64,000 bases of DNA from Erysipelothrix rhusiopathiae (GCF_900637845.1 NZ_LR134439.1:62001-126000), one strand, 5' to 3'. Numbered from the stretch's first letter, positions 1-9,481 are shown. Program-made: numbers and translations. The notes: generated from the letters alone by a model not told the origin.

Positions 1-1320
1 AAGCATTTTGTTTTGGTAATACTCATAACGGACACGCTCCATCGCTGCATGCTGATCAATAATATAGAGACCATTTTCCCCTTGAGCGAGAATATAACAT
101 CCGCTCATTTGTGATAATACAGTAAGAGGTTCTATTTTTCCCGATTCTATTTGAGGTTCTACTTCGCGTGGTTTAAAATCTGATATTGGTAAAGAATCCG
201 GTATATAATCGGGTACATATATTTTCTTTGGTTCCTCAATGAGTGGTTCAAACCGTGGTATTGGTTCACCGAGCAACGCTTCTTTGATATCCGTTTGCAC
301 GGCAACGGGACTTGGAAAGGTAACTCGTTGTGGACGCATGTTTTTGTCTAAAATTGAGGAAAAGCAATCCTGAATAAGTTCCACTAGAACATTATCTTTA
401 GATAAACGAATCTCCCATTTACTAGGATGTACGTTCACATCTACTAACTGAGGATCAACATGGATGTTCATCACGACAATTGGATAGCGATCAGTAGGCA
501 TATGACGTCGATAGCCATCTACAATTGCTTTCTGTATCTTAGGAAAACGAATCATACGATTATTAATATATAGCCAAATTGAATATCGATTCGCTCGGTT
601 GTGTTGTGGAAGCGCCATAATACCATCAATTTTAAAATCGTAATTTTCTGCACTAAACAACTGTGTATCTTGTGTTACTTGCGCACCGTAAACACGATGA
701 AAAACATCCGCAATATCATTTCTTCCATAACTTCTAAAACTTACTTTGCTTTCGTTATAAAGAGTGAACGCTATTTTAGGATTACCCATTGCAAACTTTT
801 GAATTGTATCGAGTACAATCGATGTTTCATAATGAACATTTTTAATATGTTTTAGCCGTGCCGGTGTTTTAAGAAAGAGACTCGAAACCGAGATTGTTGT
901 CCCTTGATTACGAGCTGCTCTCTCTTTCACCTTTTTGACTCCATTATCAATGATTATTCGATGGCCTTCAACACCATCGCTTGAAATTGCCTCAACATGG
1001 CTTACAGATGCAATCGACGGTAAAGCTTCACCTCGAAATCCAAATGATGAAATCGCATTAAGGTCTAAAACGCTCTTTATTTTAGAGGTTGAATGGCGTT
1101 CAAATGCTTGAGATAAATCCTCACCACTCATGCCATCACCATTATCACTCACTTCGATTAATCCCATACCACCTTCAATAATACGCACTTCAATACTTGT
1201 AGCATTCGCATCAATAGAATTTTCTACAAGTTCCTTTATAATTCCAGCAGGTCGTTCTACAACTTCACCCGCAGCAATCATATTTGTTAGATGTGTATCC
1301 AGTACTTTAATTTTATTCAT
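1..1320 (-). CDS. mutL: DNA mismatch repair protein MutL (C-terminal end outside the window)
   Basis: MutL is the ATP-dependent link between MutS and strand removal in mismatch repair. The first 440 residues are present. The N-terminal GHKL ATPase shows its motifs in order: ENSIDANA (about residue 33), DNGDGM (about 59) and GFRGEAL (about 94). The C-terminal domain begins near residue 400 and contains DQHAAMERVRYE, which fits the DQHA(X)2E(X)4E metal-binding motif of MutL proteins with endonuclease activity. That is expected in an organism using methyl-independent repair without MutH. The ATG lies 8 nt inside the 3' end of mutS, so the two are translationally coupled. The frame is open to base 1; the missing part should be the rest of the dimerisation/endonuclease domain. 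Confidence 0.96.
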   Translation of the reverse strand, partial: MNKIKVLDTHLTNMIAAGEVVERPAGIIKELVENSIDANATSIEVRIIEGGMGLIEVSDNGDGMSGEDLSQAFERHSTSKIKSVLDLNAISSFGFRGEALPSIASVSHVEAISSDGVEGHRIIIDNGVKKVKERAARNQGTTISVSSLFLKTPARLKHIKNVHYETSIVLDTIQKFAMGNPKIAFTLYNESKVSFRSYGRNDIADVFHRVYGAQVTQDTQLFSAENYDFKIDGIMALPQHNRANRYSIWLYINNRMIRFPKIQKAIVDGYRRHMPTDRYPIVVMNIHVDPQLVDVNVHPSKWEIRLSKDNVLVELIQDCFSSILDKNMRPQRVTFPSPVAVQTDIKEALLGEPIPRFEPLIEEPKKIYVPDYIPDSLPISDFKPREVEPQIESGKIEPLTVLSQMSGCYILAQGENGLYIIDQHAAMERVRYEYYQNKML

Positions 1321-3820
1321 TGCCTTTGTCCTCAATGATTGATTTTAATTCAGAAAGAACCATGAGTGCTTCAATTGGTGTTAATTGATTAACATCCAGG
1401 CTCTGCAATTTATTTTTAACTATATTATAACCCTGTGGTTCAATTTCTACGGTTACCACTTTTGTGTCTATATCTAAACGATTTTTTGATAATTCAAGAA
1501 CCTCTAGATTATGTTTGGCACGTTCAATAATACTTTGTGGTAGATGAGCCAATCGGGCTACATTTATCCCATAGGATTTATCTGCACGTCCATCAATTAC
1601 TTTGTATAAGAATGTGACATCATCATTTTCTTCGTGAACTTCCACATGAATGTTCTTGATGCCGTCATACATTGATTCTAAAGTAACCAATTCATGATAA
1701 TGTGTGGAAAAGATTGTACGACTTTGGATTGAATTGTTAATGTATTCGATAATTGCTTGCGCGAGCGCCATACCATCGTACGTCGAAGTACCACGTCCAA
1801 TTTCATCAAAAAGAACTAAGGAATGCTTCGTAGCGCGAGATAAAGCAGCTTGAGCCTCCATCATTTCAACCATAAAGGTCGATTGGCCCATGAGAATGTC
1901 ATCACTTGCACCCATTCGTGTAAAGATTTGATCAACAAGACTTAGTGTCATTGTTTCACACGGAACATAACATCCAATCTGTGCCAAAATAACATTCAAT
2001 GCAACCATTCTCATATAAGTACTTTTACCACCCATATTAGGTCCCGTTAAGATTAGAGTATTTCGACTTGTATCCATTAATACATCACTAGCGATATATT
2101 GATGATCTTTTAATGTAGACTCTAAAACAGGGTGCTTGCCATTTTTAATATCTAAGACATTTCCAGAAACAAACTGGGGTCTTTGATATCCTGGTAAAGC
2201 TGAAATTTCAGAAAGCGATAAGAGGGCATCCATGAGTGCGATGGCTGAACCAATTTTATGGATTTGAGAAGTATATTGGGAAATATAGCGAGAGACTTTA
2301 TCAAAAAGTTCATGCTCAATTTCTAAAATACGTTCACTTGCTTGGCTTGTCTTAAGTTCATATTCTTGTAATGCTTCACTGATGTATCGCTCAGCATTCG
2401 TCAAGGTTTGCTTTCGAATATAACCAAAATCATCACGAACATTCTCAATTTGACCTTTAGTAATTTCAATATAATACCCAAACGCTCGAGTATAACCGAC
2501 TTTTAAGTTTTTTATACCCGTTTTTTCGCGCTGTTCCGCCTCAAAATTAATCAACCATTTTCTTCCGTTTTTGGAAAGTTCTAATAATTCGTCCAATTCG
2601 GAATGAATCCCTTGTTTAAAAGTTCTACCTTCTTTAAGAGCAACTGGAGCATCATCTAATATATGAGTATCCAATAATTGATATACATCTAAAAGTGGAT
2701 CGACAAGCATAAAACTAAAACAATCGATGCCATCAACCGTTTCTTGCATTTGTTTAAATGTACCTAATGTCTTCTTCAAACGAACAAGATCTTGTGCATT
2801 ATGTTTAGCCGTTGATAAACGGGCAATAACACGATGAATATCGTAGGTTTCTTTTAAACTATGACTTAATGAATCTGCAAGTAGATAATCTTCAATTAGC
2901 GTCTCTATCTGGAGGTGACGCTTCTCAATTGACTCGACATTAACTAGAGGTTGCATCAACATTTCTTTAAGTGCTCGTGCACCCATGTTCGTTTTAGTAT
3001 GATTAATAAAGTGAAATAAGGATAATTCTTTTCCTTTTTGATGATCAATGAGTTCTAAATTTGTCATCGTAGCATAATCCATACGTAAATATGCTTCGTC
3101 ATTTAAAACAACAACCTCAGACAGATGATTCAGACTTCGTTTATGCGTATAAATGAGATATTGAATCAAACGTGCTTGTGTTTTACGAATTGTTGGATCT
3201 TGATGTTGAACTTCGTCCGCCAATTCTTCTTGATATGAGACGTATATCTCTGTTTTGTTTTTTATTTCATTGATAATTTTAGAATCAAAGTGTTCCGAGA
3301 CGACAATTTCTTTAACTTGAAATTGTTGGAGAACCTTGATAATCTCCACAAAATCATTCATAACACGAATTGCACGTAAATTTCCCGAAACAATATCACA
3401 ACTTACAATCGTTGCATAAACTAAATCAAGAGTAATTGAAGCTATTTCTCGTGTTTCATTATCGTCCATCTCAAAATAAGTACCTGGCGTGACAATCTCA
3501 ACAACATCTCGTTTTACAATCCCCTTTGCTTCTTTAGGATCTTCAACTTGTTCAACTATCGCTACTTTATAACCTGCTGCGACTAATTTTTGAATATAAC
3601 CTTGAGCTGCATGGTGCGGAACACCACACATAGGCGCTTTTTGATCTTTACCTGCTGATCGCGCTGTTAAAACGAGGTCCAAAACTTTAGATGCTGTAAT
3701 TGCATCTTCAAAGAACAATTCATAGAAGTCTCCCAAGCGATAAAACACCAACGCATCATTGGTGTTTTTCTTTATGTCCATATATTGTTGTAGCATTGGT
3801 GTTAATGTTGCTTTAGTCAT
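1313..3820 (-). CDS. mutS: DNA mismatch repair protein MutS
   Basis: MutS recognises mismatches and small loops and recruits MutL. The 835-residue product is close to the usual bacterial MutS length. The N-terminal mismatch-binding domain includes the FYELFFEDA segment near residue 32, whose Phe-x-Glu-like pair contacts the mismatch. The C-terminal ATPase carries Walker A (GPNMGGKST), Walker B (DEIGRGTST) and a helix-turn-helix dimerisation tail. Its ATG overlaps the TGA stop of the upstream PTS-like gene (ATGA), and its TAA overlaps mutL by 8 nt. All three genes therefore form one coupled minus-strand unit. Confidence 0.97.
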   Translation of the reverse strand: MTKATLTPMLQQYMDIKKNTNDALVFYRLGDFYELFFEDAITASKVLDLVLTARSAGKDQKAPMCGVPHHAAQGYIQKLVAAGYKVAIVEQVEDPKEAKGIVKRDVVEIVTPGTYFEMDDNETREIASITLDLVYATIVSCDIVSGNLRAIRVMNDFVEIIKVLQQFQVKEIVVSEHFDSKIINEIKNKTEIYVSYQEELADEVQHQDPTIRKTQARLIQYLIYTHKRSLNHLSEVVVLNDEAYLRMDYATMTNLELIDHQKGKELSLFHFINHTKTNMGARALKEMLMQPLVNVESIEKRHLQIETLIEDYLLADSLSHSLKETYDIHRVIARLSTAKHNAQDLVRLKKTLGTFKQMQETVDGIDCFSFMLVDPLLDVYQLLDTHILDDAPVALKEGRTFKQGIHSELDELLELSKNGRKWLINFEAEQREKTGIKNLKVGYTRAFGYYIEITKGQIENVRDDFGYIRKQTLTNAERYISEALQEYELKTSQASERILEIEHELFDKVSRYISQYTSQIHKIGSAIALMDALLSLSEISALPGYQRPQFVSGNVLDIKNGKHPVLESTLKDHQYIASDVLMDTSRNTLILTGPNMGGKSTYMRMVALNVILAQIGCYVPCETMTLSLVDQIFTRMGASDDILMGQSTFMVEMMEAQAALSRATKHSLVLFDEIGRGTSTYDGMALAQAIIEYINNSIQSRTIFSTHYHELVTLESMYDGIKNIHVEVHEENDDVTFLYKVIDGRADKSYGINVARLAHLPQSIIERAKHNLEVLELSKNRLDIDTKVVTVEIEPQGYNIVKNKLQSLDVNQLTPIEALMVLSELKSIIEDKGNE

Positions 3821-5352
3821 TCTTCAGTTTCCTCTTTAGGGAGTGCATCAAGATGACGGTTTACAGCACGTTGTAACATATAAGATGAAGATCCCACAGA
3901 AAGTGTAAATCCTTGTCGAGTTTCAACGATACGCGTAACACCTTGACGGTGTAATCCCGAAACATTTAATTCATCACGATCACGTAGCGCAACATGAATA
4001 TGAGTTGGAGTACTTGATATTGCTTCGATATTCTCAAGCCCACCAAGTCGTTCAATGAAATCATTAACACGTTCTTTTTTACTTCCAATATTTAAGACAT
4101 CAATTGCCATTCTACTGTAATAGAAACGAGTCATCGCAAAGTAAATAATAAATGTAATAATACCCACTAATAGAATAATCATAATTTTATTAAACATTAC
4201 CGTATTTCTCATAAGTCCAATGAAGTCAATGAGGTTACCGGGTGTAGCACTTGTTAATGTTCCCAAATATGAGAACCCAACAGTTGCTCCAAAACCTACA
4301 AGAATCGCATAAATAAACGCGGTCATAAAGAGATGGAAGAAATACAGAATTGGACTTGTTAAGAGCATTAATAACTCAACCGGGAAAATAATCCCACCAA
4401 GCATTGATGTTAAGATAACAATAATAAAGAGTGAAATATTCTTCTTTAAAACTTTTTTATTTGAGATTGTTGAAATCACTGCAAGAAGATAACCTGGAAT
4501 CGCAAATAAATTAAGTACATAGTATGCACTTGTATAGCGTCCAGCACCACTAATCATATTTAAACCCTCTTTAAGTTGAGCAGTCCATATATTAGCATCC
4601 CCTACAAAAGTTTCACCACCGATATTCATCCATGATCCACCCAGTGAACCCAACCAGATTTCCTGGTGCATCATTGTTTGAATATTACCAAGTGTTAAAA
4701 GACGTTCTAAGCCCCCATAGGCAAAGAGACTCATTGGATTATGTGAATCCGAAGAGATAAATTTCAATGCATTGTAAATTCCATCAACAAACATAGGCCA
4801 TCCATATGCAAAAATCGCCCCTACGATTGCTGAACCAATAATCGAATTTACTAATTTAATTGTATCTCTGTCTAAGTAAGAAACTTGAGAAAATCCCGTT
4901 GTTTCTTTATGGCTACGATAACAATACCGAACCACTAATAATACGGCTAAGAAGCCAAAAATTCCTGTTTTAAACAAACCATATGATTCGTTTCCAATTG
5001 TAATGTTTAGAATGTCTGAATACGCAGCTTTAGGTGAAGTCGTTGGTGATAACAAAGTCATCACAACTAAAAATACTAAATATGAAATGAATCCTGTAAC
5101 CACAACATTGGTTTCATCATTTCGATGCGTTAACAATTTAATAAAAACATACAGTGGAAAATATGATAAAATGATACCACCAGCATACAACAACAATTTC
5201 GATGCTGTAACAAATAGTGGACTGTTAAATTTAAATATCATGACGATATATGGGTTTGCTATAATAGAACCGATTGTAATCAAGAAACAACCCAAGAATA
5301 ATGATTTCAATGGGAGTTGTAACTGTTCATAATATGTCTGAAGACGATTCAT
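3817..5352 (-). CDS. Degenerate glucose-family PTS EIIC-EIIB-like membrane protein
   Basis: This 511-residue protein has roughly ten hydrophobic segments (residues about 15-415) resembling the EIIC permease of the glucose PTS family. A C-terminal domain (about 425-500) aligns with EIIB. Key residues are altered. The EIIB phosphorylation site, usually C-I-T-R-L-R after an acidic residue, reads TPTHIHV in the context ISSTPTHIHVALRD, so the Cys is missing. The EIIC motif GITEPIEF reads GIIFPVEL. Phosphotransfer is therefore unlikely, and a sensor or regulatory role is possible but inferred. I chose the ATG at 5352: it has an AGAGGTG ribosome site about 7 nt upstream, and a TATAAT box at 5385-5380 lies inside the longer reading frame (529 codons). 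It is coupled to mutS by an ATGA overlap. Confidence 0.75.
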   Translation of the reverse strand: MNRLQTYYEQLQLPLKSLFLGCFLITIGSIIANPYIVMIFKFNSPLFVTASKLLLYAGGIILSYFPLYVFIKLLTHRNDETNVVVTGFISYLVFLVVMTLLSPTTSPKAAYSDILNITIGNESYGLFKTGIFGFLAVLLVVRYCYRSHKETTGFSQVSYLDRDTIKLVNSIIGSAIVGAIFAYGWPMFVDGIYNALKFISSDSHNPMSLFAYGGLERLLTLGNIQTMMHQEIWLGSLGGSWMNIGGETFVGDANIWTAQLKEGLNMISGAGRYTSAYYVLNLFAIPGYLLAVISTISNKKVLKKNISLFIIVILTSMLGGIIFPVELLMLLTSPILYFFHLFMTAFIYAILVGFGATVGFSYLGTLTSATPGNLIDFIGLMRNTVMFNKIMIILLVGIITFIIYFAMTRFYYSRMAIDVLNIGSKKERVNDFIERLGGLENIEAISSTPTHIHVALRDRDELNVSGLHRQGVTRIVETRQGFTLSVGSSSYMLQRAVNRHLDALPKEETEE

Positions 5353-5379
5353 TTTGAGCACCTCTAACTTTTCCATTCT

Positions 5380-5408
5380 ATTATACACTATTACATTCAT
5401 TCGCAAAA
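5380..5408 (-). promoter_or_regulatory. Probable promoter of the PTS-like/mutS/mutL operon
   Basis: A perfect -10 TATAAT reads on the minus strand from 5385 to 5380. The -35 at the usual distance (TTTTGC, 5408-5403) is weak. It sits between the divergent PTS-like and rodA genes and decides the start of the former, because transcription would begin at about 5373, past the longer reading frame's ATG. Confidence 0.55.
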
Positions 5409-5417
5409 GGAGGCACG

Positions 5418-6629
5418 ATGAACAAATTTATAAATGAAAGCAAACGACACTTCACCCTTGATGTGACTTTAATTGTCTTGCTCTTTGCACTTTTTGGAAT
5501 AAGCCTCGTTGCAATTCATCTTGCAGCACCACTTATGAACCAAGATGGCGGCGTTAATTTAGTCATTAAACAGATTAGTTGGATTGTCGTGGGTCTTGGA
5601 GTCGTTGCTTTTCTCCTCAAAATCGGTGTCGACCGTATCTTCACTGCAGTAGACATTGCATATTGGATTTTGATGGTATGCCTACTTGGTCTAGTCATAG
5701 CACGGGTACTCTCTTCACGCTTTGGGATTCATATTCCCTTTGCCGCTGAAATAAATGGTACACATGCTTGGTATTCTATTCCTGGTATTGGTTCCTTCCA
5801 ACCGAGTGAATTTATGAAAATCGTACTCGTAATCAAAACAGCCAATACAATTCATGAACACAACACTTTAAAAACAGAATATTCATTCAAGAGTGATTTT
5901 GAATTAATCTTTAAAATGATTAAGTATGTTCTTCCGCCCTTTATTCTCATATTTCTACAACCCGATACAGGAGTTCCAATCGTTATTCTTGTCAGTCTTG
6001 CTACGATGTTCTTCTTATCTGGTGTTCGTAGAGAATGGTTTATTGTTATTGTAGGACTAGCTCTTGGACTTTTACTTGGTATCGTATGGCTTTACTATAA
6101 TAATCAAGAATTGCTAAACACCATACTTGGTGGTGGTGCAACGCATTACCGTCTTACTCGCTTCTATGGTTGGTTGGACTATGAGAAATATCCACAAACT
6201 TATGGATATCAACTCTTCCAAGCACTGCTATCTCTTGGTACTGCAGGACTAACAGGACATCCTTTAGGTTCTGTGATTGCACAGTTTCCTGAACCTCAAA
6301 CCGATTTTATTTTCGCAGTTATTTCGCAGAATTTCGGATTTCTAGGTGCCTCTTTGGTCGTTATTTTATCGTTTGCTTTTGATATTAAACTTGTAATCAA
6401 TACATTAAGAAGCAACTTATCTAAAGAACGGTATATGATGATGGGAATCATTGGTATGATTGTATTCCAAGATTTACAGAATATCGGTATGATTCTTGGT
6501 ATTCTTCCAATTACCGGAATTACACTCCCCTTTATATCTTATGGGGGATCATCCCTAGTATCTTATATGATACCAATTGCTGTTGCATTGCATATGTATA
6601 GTGAAACCGTAAATTTACATAAACATTAA
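5418..6629 (+). CDS. rodA: Rod shape-determining protein RodA (SEDS peptidoglycan polymerase)
   Basis: SEDS family glycosyltransferase that polymerises lipid II into glycan strands during lateral wall growth, working with a class B penicillin-binding protein in the membrane. The 403 residues show about ten membrane segments. Family hallmarks include PSEFMKI after the extracellular loop (about residue 128), the LIFLQPDTG segment, whose Asp is the catalytic candidate, and the C-terminal GITLPFISYGGSS signature. RodA is preferred over FtsW because of the HAWYSIPGIGSFQPSEFMKI loop and the lack of an FtsW-type extension, but the paralogues are close. The start has AAAGGAGG 6 nt upstream. It is divergent from the PTS-like operon and converges on nadK through a shared terminator. 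Confidence 0.9.
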   Translation: MNKFINESKRHFTLDVTLIVLLFALFGISLVAIHLAAPLMNQDGGVNLVIKQISWIVVGLGVVAFLLKIGVDRIFTAVDIAYWILMVCLLGLVIARVLSSRFGIHIPFAAEINGTHAWYSIPGIGSFQPSEFMKIVLVIKTANTIHEHNTLKTEYSFKSDFELIFKMIKYVLPPFILIFLQPDTGVPIVILVSLATMFFLSGVRREWFIVIVGLALGLLLGIVWLYYNNQELLNTILGGGATHYRLTRFYGWLDYEKYPQTYGYQLFQALLSLGTAGLTGHPLGSVIAQFPEPQTDFIFAVISQNFGFLGASLVVILSFAFDIKLVINTLRSNLSKERYMMMGIIGMIVFQDLQNIGMILGILPITGITLPFISYGGSSLVSYMIPIAVALHMYSETVNLHKH

Positions 6630-6630
6630 A

Positions 6631-6668
6631 AAAGAAGGTATGACAATCTTGTCATACCTTCTTTTCTT
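6631..6668. terminator. Bidirectional rho-independent terminator, rodA/nadK
   Basis: Inverted arms (AAAGAAGGTATGACA and its complement, 15 bp) with a 4-nt loop at 6646-6649. The hairpin is flanked by A-rich and T-rich tracts, so it can stop transcription from rodA on the plus strand and nadK on the minus strand. Confidence 0.9.
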
Positions 6669-6669
6669 T

Positions 6670-7452
6670 TTAAAATAAAGCATTTAACCGTTGAATATGC
6701 GGTATATCAATAAAACGAGCAAAACGCATTACTTTAGGATAACTCGATATTCTAATCTCATGTATGCCATCGAGATGTTTATGCAGATGGTCATAACACA
6801 ACAAAGCATGATCGAACGAATCACTTTTTAAAATAATTTTGGAATCGGGATGCATAATTAAAGGAGAGTCCAAACTACGGGCATAGCGATGGTGAATTCC
6901 TGATATTTCGGTAAGCTGTAATAAATCCAATCCTGGAAAAATTACTGCACCACCAATCGAACGATTATAAGCTGTCGATCCATATTGACCCGAGATACAA
7001 ACGCCATTACCTCTAAACGTTTCGAAATAGCAATCATCGATATAAATCTCTAATGCTTGTGTTTTAACGATATTCTCAACGCGTATTTCATTTAAAGCGC
7101 AGATATGAATTTCTCGGGTGTCATTAATACAGAGTGCTTCGAGAATTCGTTTTTCTTCAATAACAGGTTCATTATGAACAACATCTTTAATGAACTGATC
7201 AACACAATCTTTTGTATAATCTGTGGAAAAGCCAAGAGTTCCTGAATGGATTCCTACGAAAGCAACATCATCAATTATATGAATCCAATCATGAAACGCT
7301 TTTAAAAGTGTTCCATCGCCACCAACACATATTATGAGTTCTGGATTCTCAGCATCAAATATAAAATTATTTTCCACAAGTGCATCGCGAATCTTCATGC
7401 AAATACCTTGTGACGCAGTATCACCACGTTGAACAAGTGTGAAACGTTTCAT
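6670..7452 (-). CDS. nadK: NAD kinase
   Basis: ATP- (or polyphosphate-) dependent phosphorylation of NAD to NADP in the cytosol. The 260-residue length fits the short Gram-positive NAD kinases. The diacylglycerol-kinase-like fold signature GGDGTLLKAFH is present near residue 44. Further on are HSGTLGFSTDY (NAD-kinase GTLGF motif) and GSTAYNRSIGGAVIFPG, matching the family's GSTAYNxSxGG. A GGAAGTGG ribosome site precedes the ATG. The adjacent divergent CYTH gene matches the association of these two families in Bacillus (yjbK near ppnK). Confidence 0.95.
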   Translation of the reverse strand: MKRFTLVQRGDTASQGICMKIRDALVENNFIFDAENPELIICVGGDGTLLKAFHDWIHIIDDVAFVGIHSGTLGFSTDYTKDCVDQFIKDVVHNEPVIEEKRILEALCINDTREIHICALNEIRVENIVKTQALEIYIDDCYFETFRGNGVCISGQYGSTAYNRSIGGAVIFPGLDLLQLTEISGIHHRYARSLDSPLIMHPDSKIILKSDSFDHALLCYDHLHKHLDGIHEIRISSYPKVMRFARFIDIPHIQRLNALF

Positions 7453-7494
7453 AATCCACTTCCTTTTCCTTTAAACTTATTGTACCATAGATGT

Positions 7495-8040
7495 ATGAAA
7501 CAACATCTCGAAATTGAATATAAAACGCAACTTACACAGGAAGAATTTAATCATATTTTAAATTCATTTCCTTTTAATGATCCTAAGTATCAAGAAAATA
7601 CCTATTATGATACGCCTGAAGGCTCATTATTCAAGCAACACTCCATGTGCCGTATTCGCACGATTGGAAGTACTTACGAATTCACATTAAAGGTTCCACA
7701 AGAAGAAGGTGTTTTGGAATACGAGGTTACCTTAAATGAAAAATCACTTATGGATGAACGAATCATTGATTTTTTGAATACGAAATCAATTGATGTTGAT
7801 GCAATGGAAGTCATCGCATTCAGTAATACGGTGCGATATGAATATTCTGATATCTATGGCGTATGGTGTCTAGACTATACCCGTTTCTTAAATGGTTCTG
7901 ATTTTGAACTGGAGTATGAACTCCATGAAGGTAATGAAAAAGCGTACCAACATTATCTTGATACGCTTAAATCCCTAGGAATTCAATTTAAAGCTTCCAA
8001 ACCTAAATATCTACGAGCTCTAAATTCATCCGCTGAATAA
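7495..8040 (+). CDS. CYTH-domain (triphosphate tunnel metalloenzyme) protein
   Basis: The 181-residue protein starts with HLEIEYKTQLT, matching the ExExK motif that opens CYTH/triphosphate-tunnel enzymes. It continues with alternating charged strands (RIRTIGSTYEFTLKVP, YEVTL, WCLDYTRF, FELEYEL) typical of the eight-stranded tunnel that binds triphosphates and divalent metal. Substrate is unknown; inorganic triphosphate or a nucleotide is possible. I chose ATG 7495 over the upstream in-frame ATG at 7429 because the ExExK motif should lie next to the N-terminus and the extra residues overlap nadK. No clear ribosome site precedes it, so a leaderless or very short-leader mRNA is possible. Its 3' end overlaps the next, convergent gene by 38 nt. 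Confidence 0.85.
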   Translation: MKQHLEIEYKTQLTQEEFNHILNSFPFNDPKYQENTYYDTPEGSLFKQHSMCRIRTIGSTYEFTLKVPQEEGVLEYEVTLNEKSLMDERIIDFLNTKSIDVDAMEVIAFSNTVRYEYSDIYGVWCLDYTRFLNGSDFELEYELHEGNEKAYQHYLDTLKSLGIQFKASKPKYLRALNSSAE

Positions 8041-8881
8041 GATCTTGGTAAGGTTGTGAAACACTTTGATTCTTAGTACATAAGGAAATCGAGAACTTGA
8101 AATCATCAAGTTCTTTTTTTATTACCCAGGAAATACCCAACAGTGGATAAATTTGGTTTTTAATTGAAGAACACGGCAATAAAACAGCGGCTTTTTTGTT
8201 ACCCTTATATGTATACCCTATTGACCCAATTTTGTATATTTCTTCATTTGAAGGAATCATGGTCTCCTGTATTTGCGTCCATTCCGTGCGAATGCTTGCG
8301 ATAACATCTCTTAACCGTTGGTGATCGATATCTTCTTTGATATCTTTTACACCTAGAGCATGTTTATGTACTTTGGTAAACCACTGATCAATTCCGATTT
8401 CCAGTCCCTTGTTTAGTAAATTCAATACAATACTGTTCTCCTCATCTTCAAGATACGTAAACGATTCGAGACGTTTAGTTAGCTTAAAGTCGACTTCATG
8501 TAAATAGATAGGAGCTGCGAAGAACTTAATATCTTCGAGTTCAATACTTTGAATTTGTTTCGGTAATTTATTATCTTTAGTTCGATTTAAAATCGCTTCT
8601 TCAAACATATCATAAGAGGTGTATCCGTTCATGGTTCCATATTGATCCCATGTTCGTCTAACGCTCATGGTACGGATTGTTCTTGCGCGTCCATAACCAA
8701 TAATCCCTTTTTCTTTCGTTTGAGGATGTGTATATCGTTTGTCTAAGAAAAAAAGTAAGTCACCAACATCAAACCGCTCGAATCCTTTAAGACTTAGTCT
8801 CCAAAAATTCACAGTTTGATTTCCATTAGTTCGATGATATTCAACCATCTTTTCATCGGAAATATACGCTATTGAGCTCAT
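8003..8881 (-). CDS. Uncharacterised protein, possible PUA/EVE-like N-terminal domain
   Basis: I do not recognise this 292-residue protein firmly. The N-terminal half has FWRLSLKGFERFDVGDLLFFL followed by KGIIGYGRARTIR, a pattern seen in PUA/EVE-type folds: a 'gated' strand, GDLLFF, then a small-residue strand. The comparison is by eye only. The rest is charged and helix-rich, with no catalytic motif I can name. The start has a strong AGGAGG ribosome site. It lies 9 nt downstream of recR and so probably belongs to the dnaX-recR transcript. Its 3' end overlaps the convergent CYTH gene by 38 nt, so there is no space for a terminator between them. Confidence 0.7.
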   Translation of the reverse strand: MSSIAYISDEKMVEYHRTNGNQTVNFWRLSLKGFERFDVGDLLFFLDKRYTHPQTKEKGIIGYGRARTIRTMSVRRTWDQYGTMNGYTSYDMFEEAILNRTKDNKLPKQIQSIELEDIKFFAAPIYLHEVDFKLTKRLESFTYLEDEENSIVLNLLNKGLEIGIDQWFTKVHKHALGVKDIKEDIDHQRLRDVIASIRTEWTQIQETMIPSNEEIYKIGSIGYTYKGNKKAAVLLPCSSIKNQIYPLLGISWVIKKELDDFKFSISLCTKNQSVSQPYQDLIQRMNLELVDI

Positions 8882-8890
8882 ATGGACCTC

Positions 8891-9481
8891 CTATTTGACT
8901 TTACTTCGACCCTCAAAAGCTTTCATTAGTGTCATATCGTCAGCATAATCTAAATGCCCACCTATTGGTAAACCAAATGCTAAACGTGAAACATCTGTCT
9001 TATCCTCTAGTTTTTTGGCAAGATAGAGGGATGTCATTTCGCCTTCAACTGTAGCATTAAGCGCCAAAATAACTTCAGTAACATTTTCATCGACACGATT
9101 AATGAGAGATAATATATTTAAATTCTCAGGAAGTATCCCTTTCTGAGTAGAGATTAATCCTCCTAATACATGATAGACACCATGGTATTCATTCATTTTT
9201 TCGATTGAGAATGCTTCTTTTGCAGTAGCAACCACACATATTATGGAACGATCACGTGTGTTATCTTTGCATATCTGACAAATTTCCTCGTCTGAGAGGT
9301 TGTGACATACCTTACATGATTGAATCTCATTCCGTGCGATGGTTAGATCTTGTGAAAATTTATCAACATCTTGTGTTTGTTGATCCAAGATACTTAATGC
9401 ATAGCGCTCAGCCGTTTTTTGCCCAACTCCTGGAAGCATCATAAACGACTCAATTAATTGTTCAAGTTTTTTAGGATACAT
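8891..9481 (-). CDS. recR: Recombination mediator RecR
   Basis: RecR acts with RecO (and RecF) to load RecA on SSB-covered gaps. The 196 residues carry the canonical N-terminal helix-hairpin-helix (LPGVGQKTAERYA). A four-cysteine zinc finger follows (C-x2-C...C-x2-C, CKVCHNLSDEEICQICKD). The Toprim domain has CVVATAKEAFSIEK, and the C-terminal LAFGLPIGGHLDYADDMTL matches the Walker-B-like RecR tail. It is 10 nt downstream of dnaX and clearly in one operon. The usual small gene ybaB/ebfC between dnaX and recR is absent here. Confidence 0.96.
   Translation of the reverse strand: MYPKKLEQLIESFMMLPGVGQKTAERYALSILDQQTQDVDKFSQDLTIARNEIQSCKVCHNLSDEEICQICKDNTRDRSIICVVATAKEAFSIEKMNEYHGVYHVLGGLISTQKGILPENLNILSLINRVDENVTEVILALNATVEGEMTSLYLAKKLEDKTDVSRLAFGLPIGGHLDYADDMTLMKAFEGRSKVK

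Noticed and set aside
5003-5332. Plus-strand reading frame of 109 codons opposite the PTS-like gene
   Set aside because: Opposes a membrane-protein coding sequence with regular hydrophobic pattern; no ribosome site or family match.
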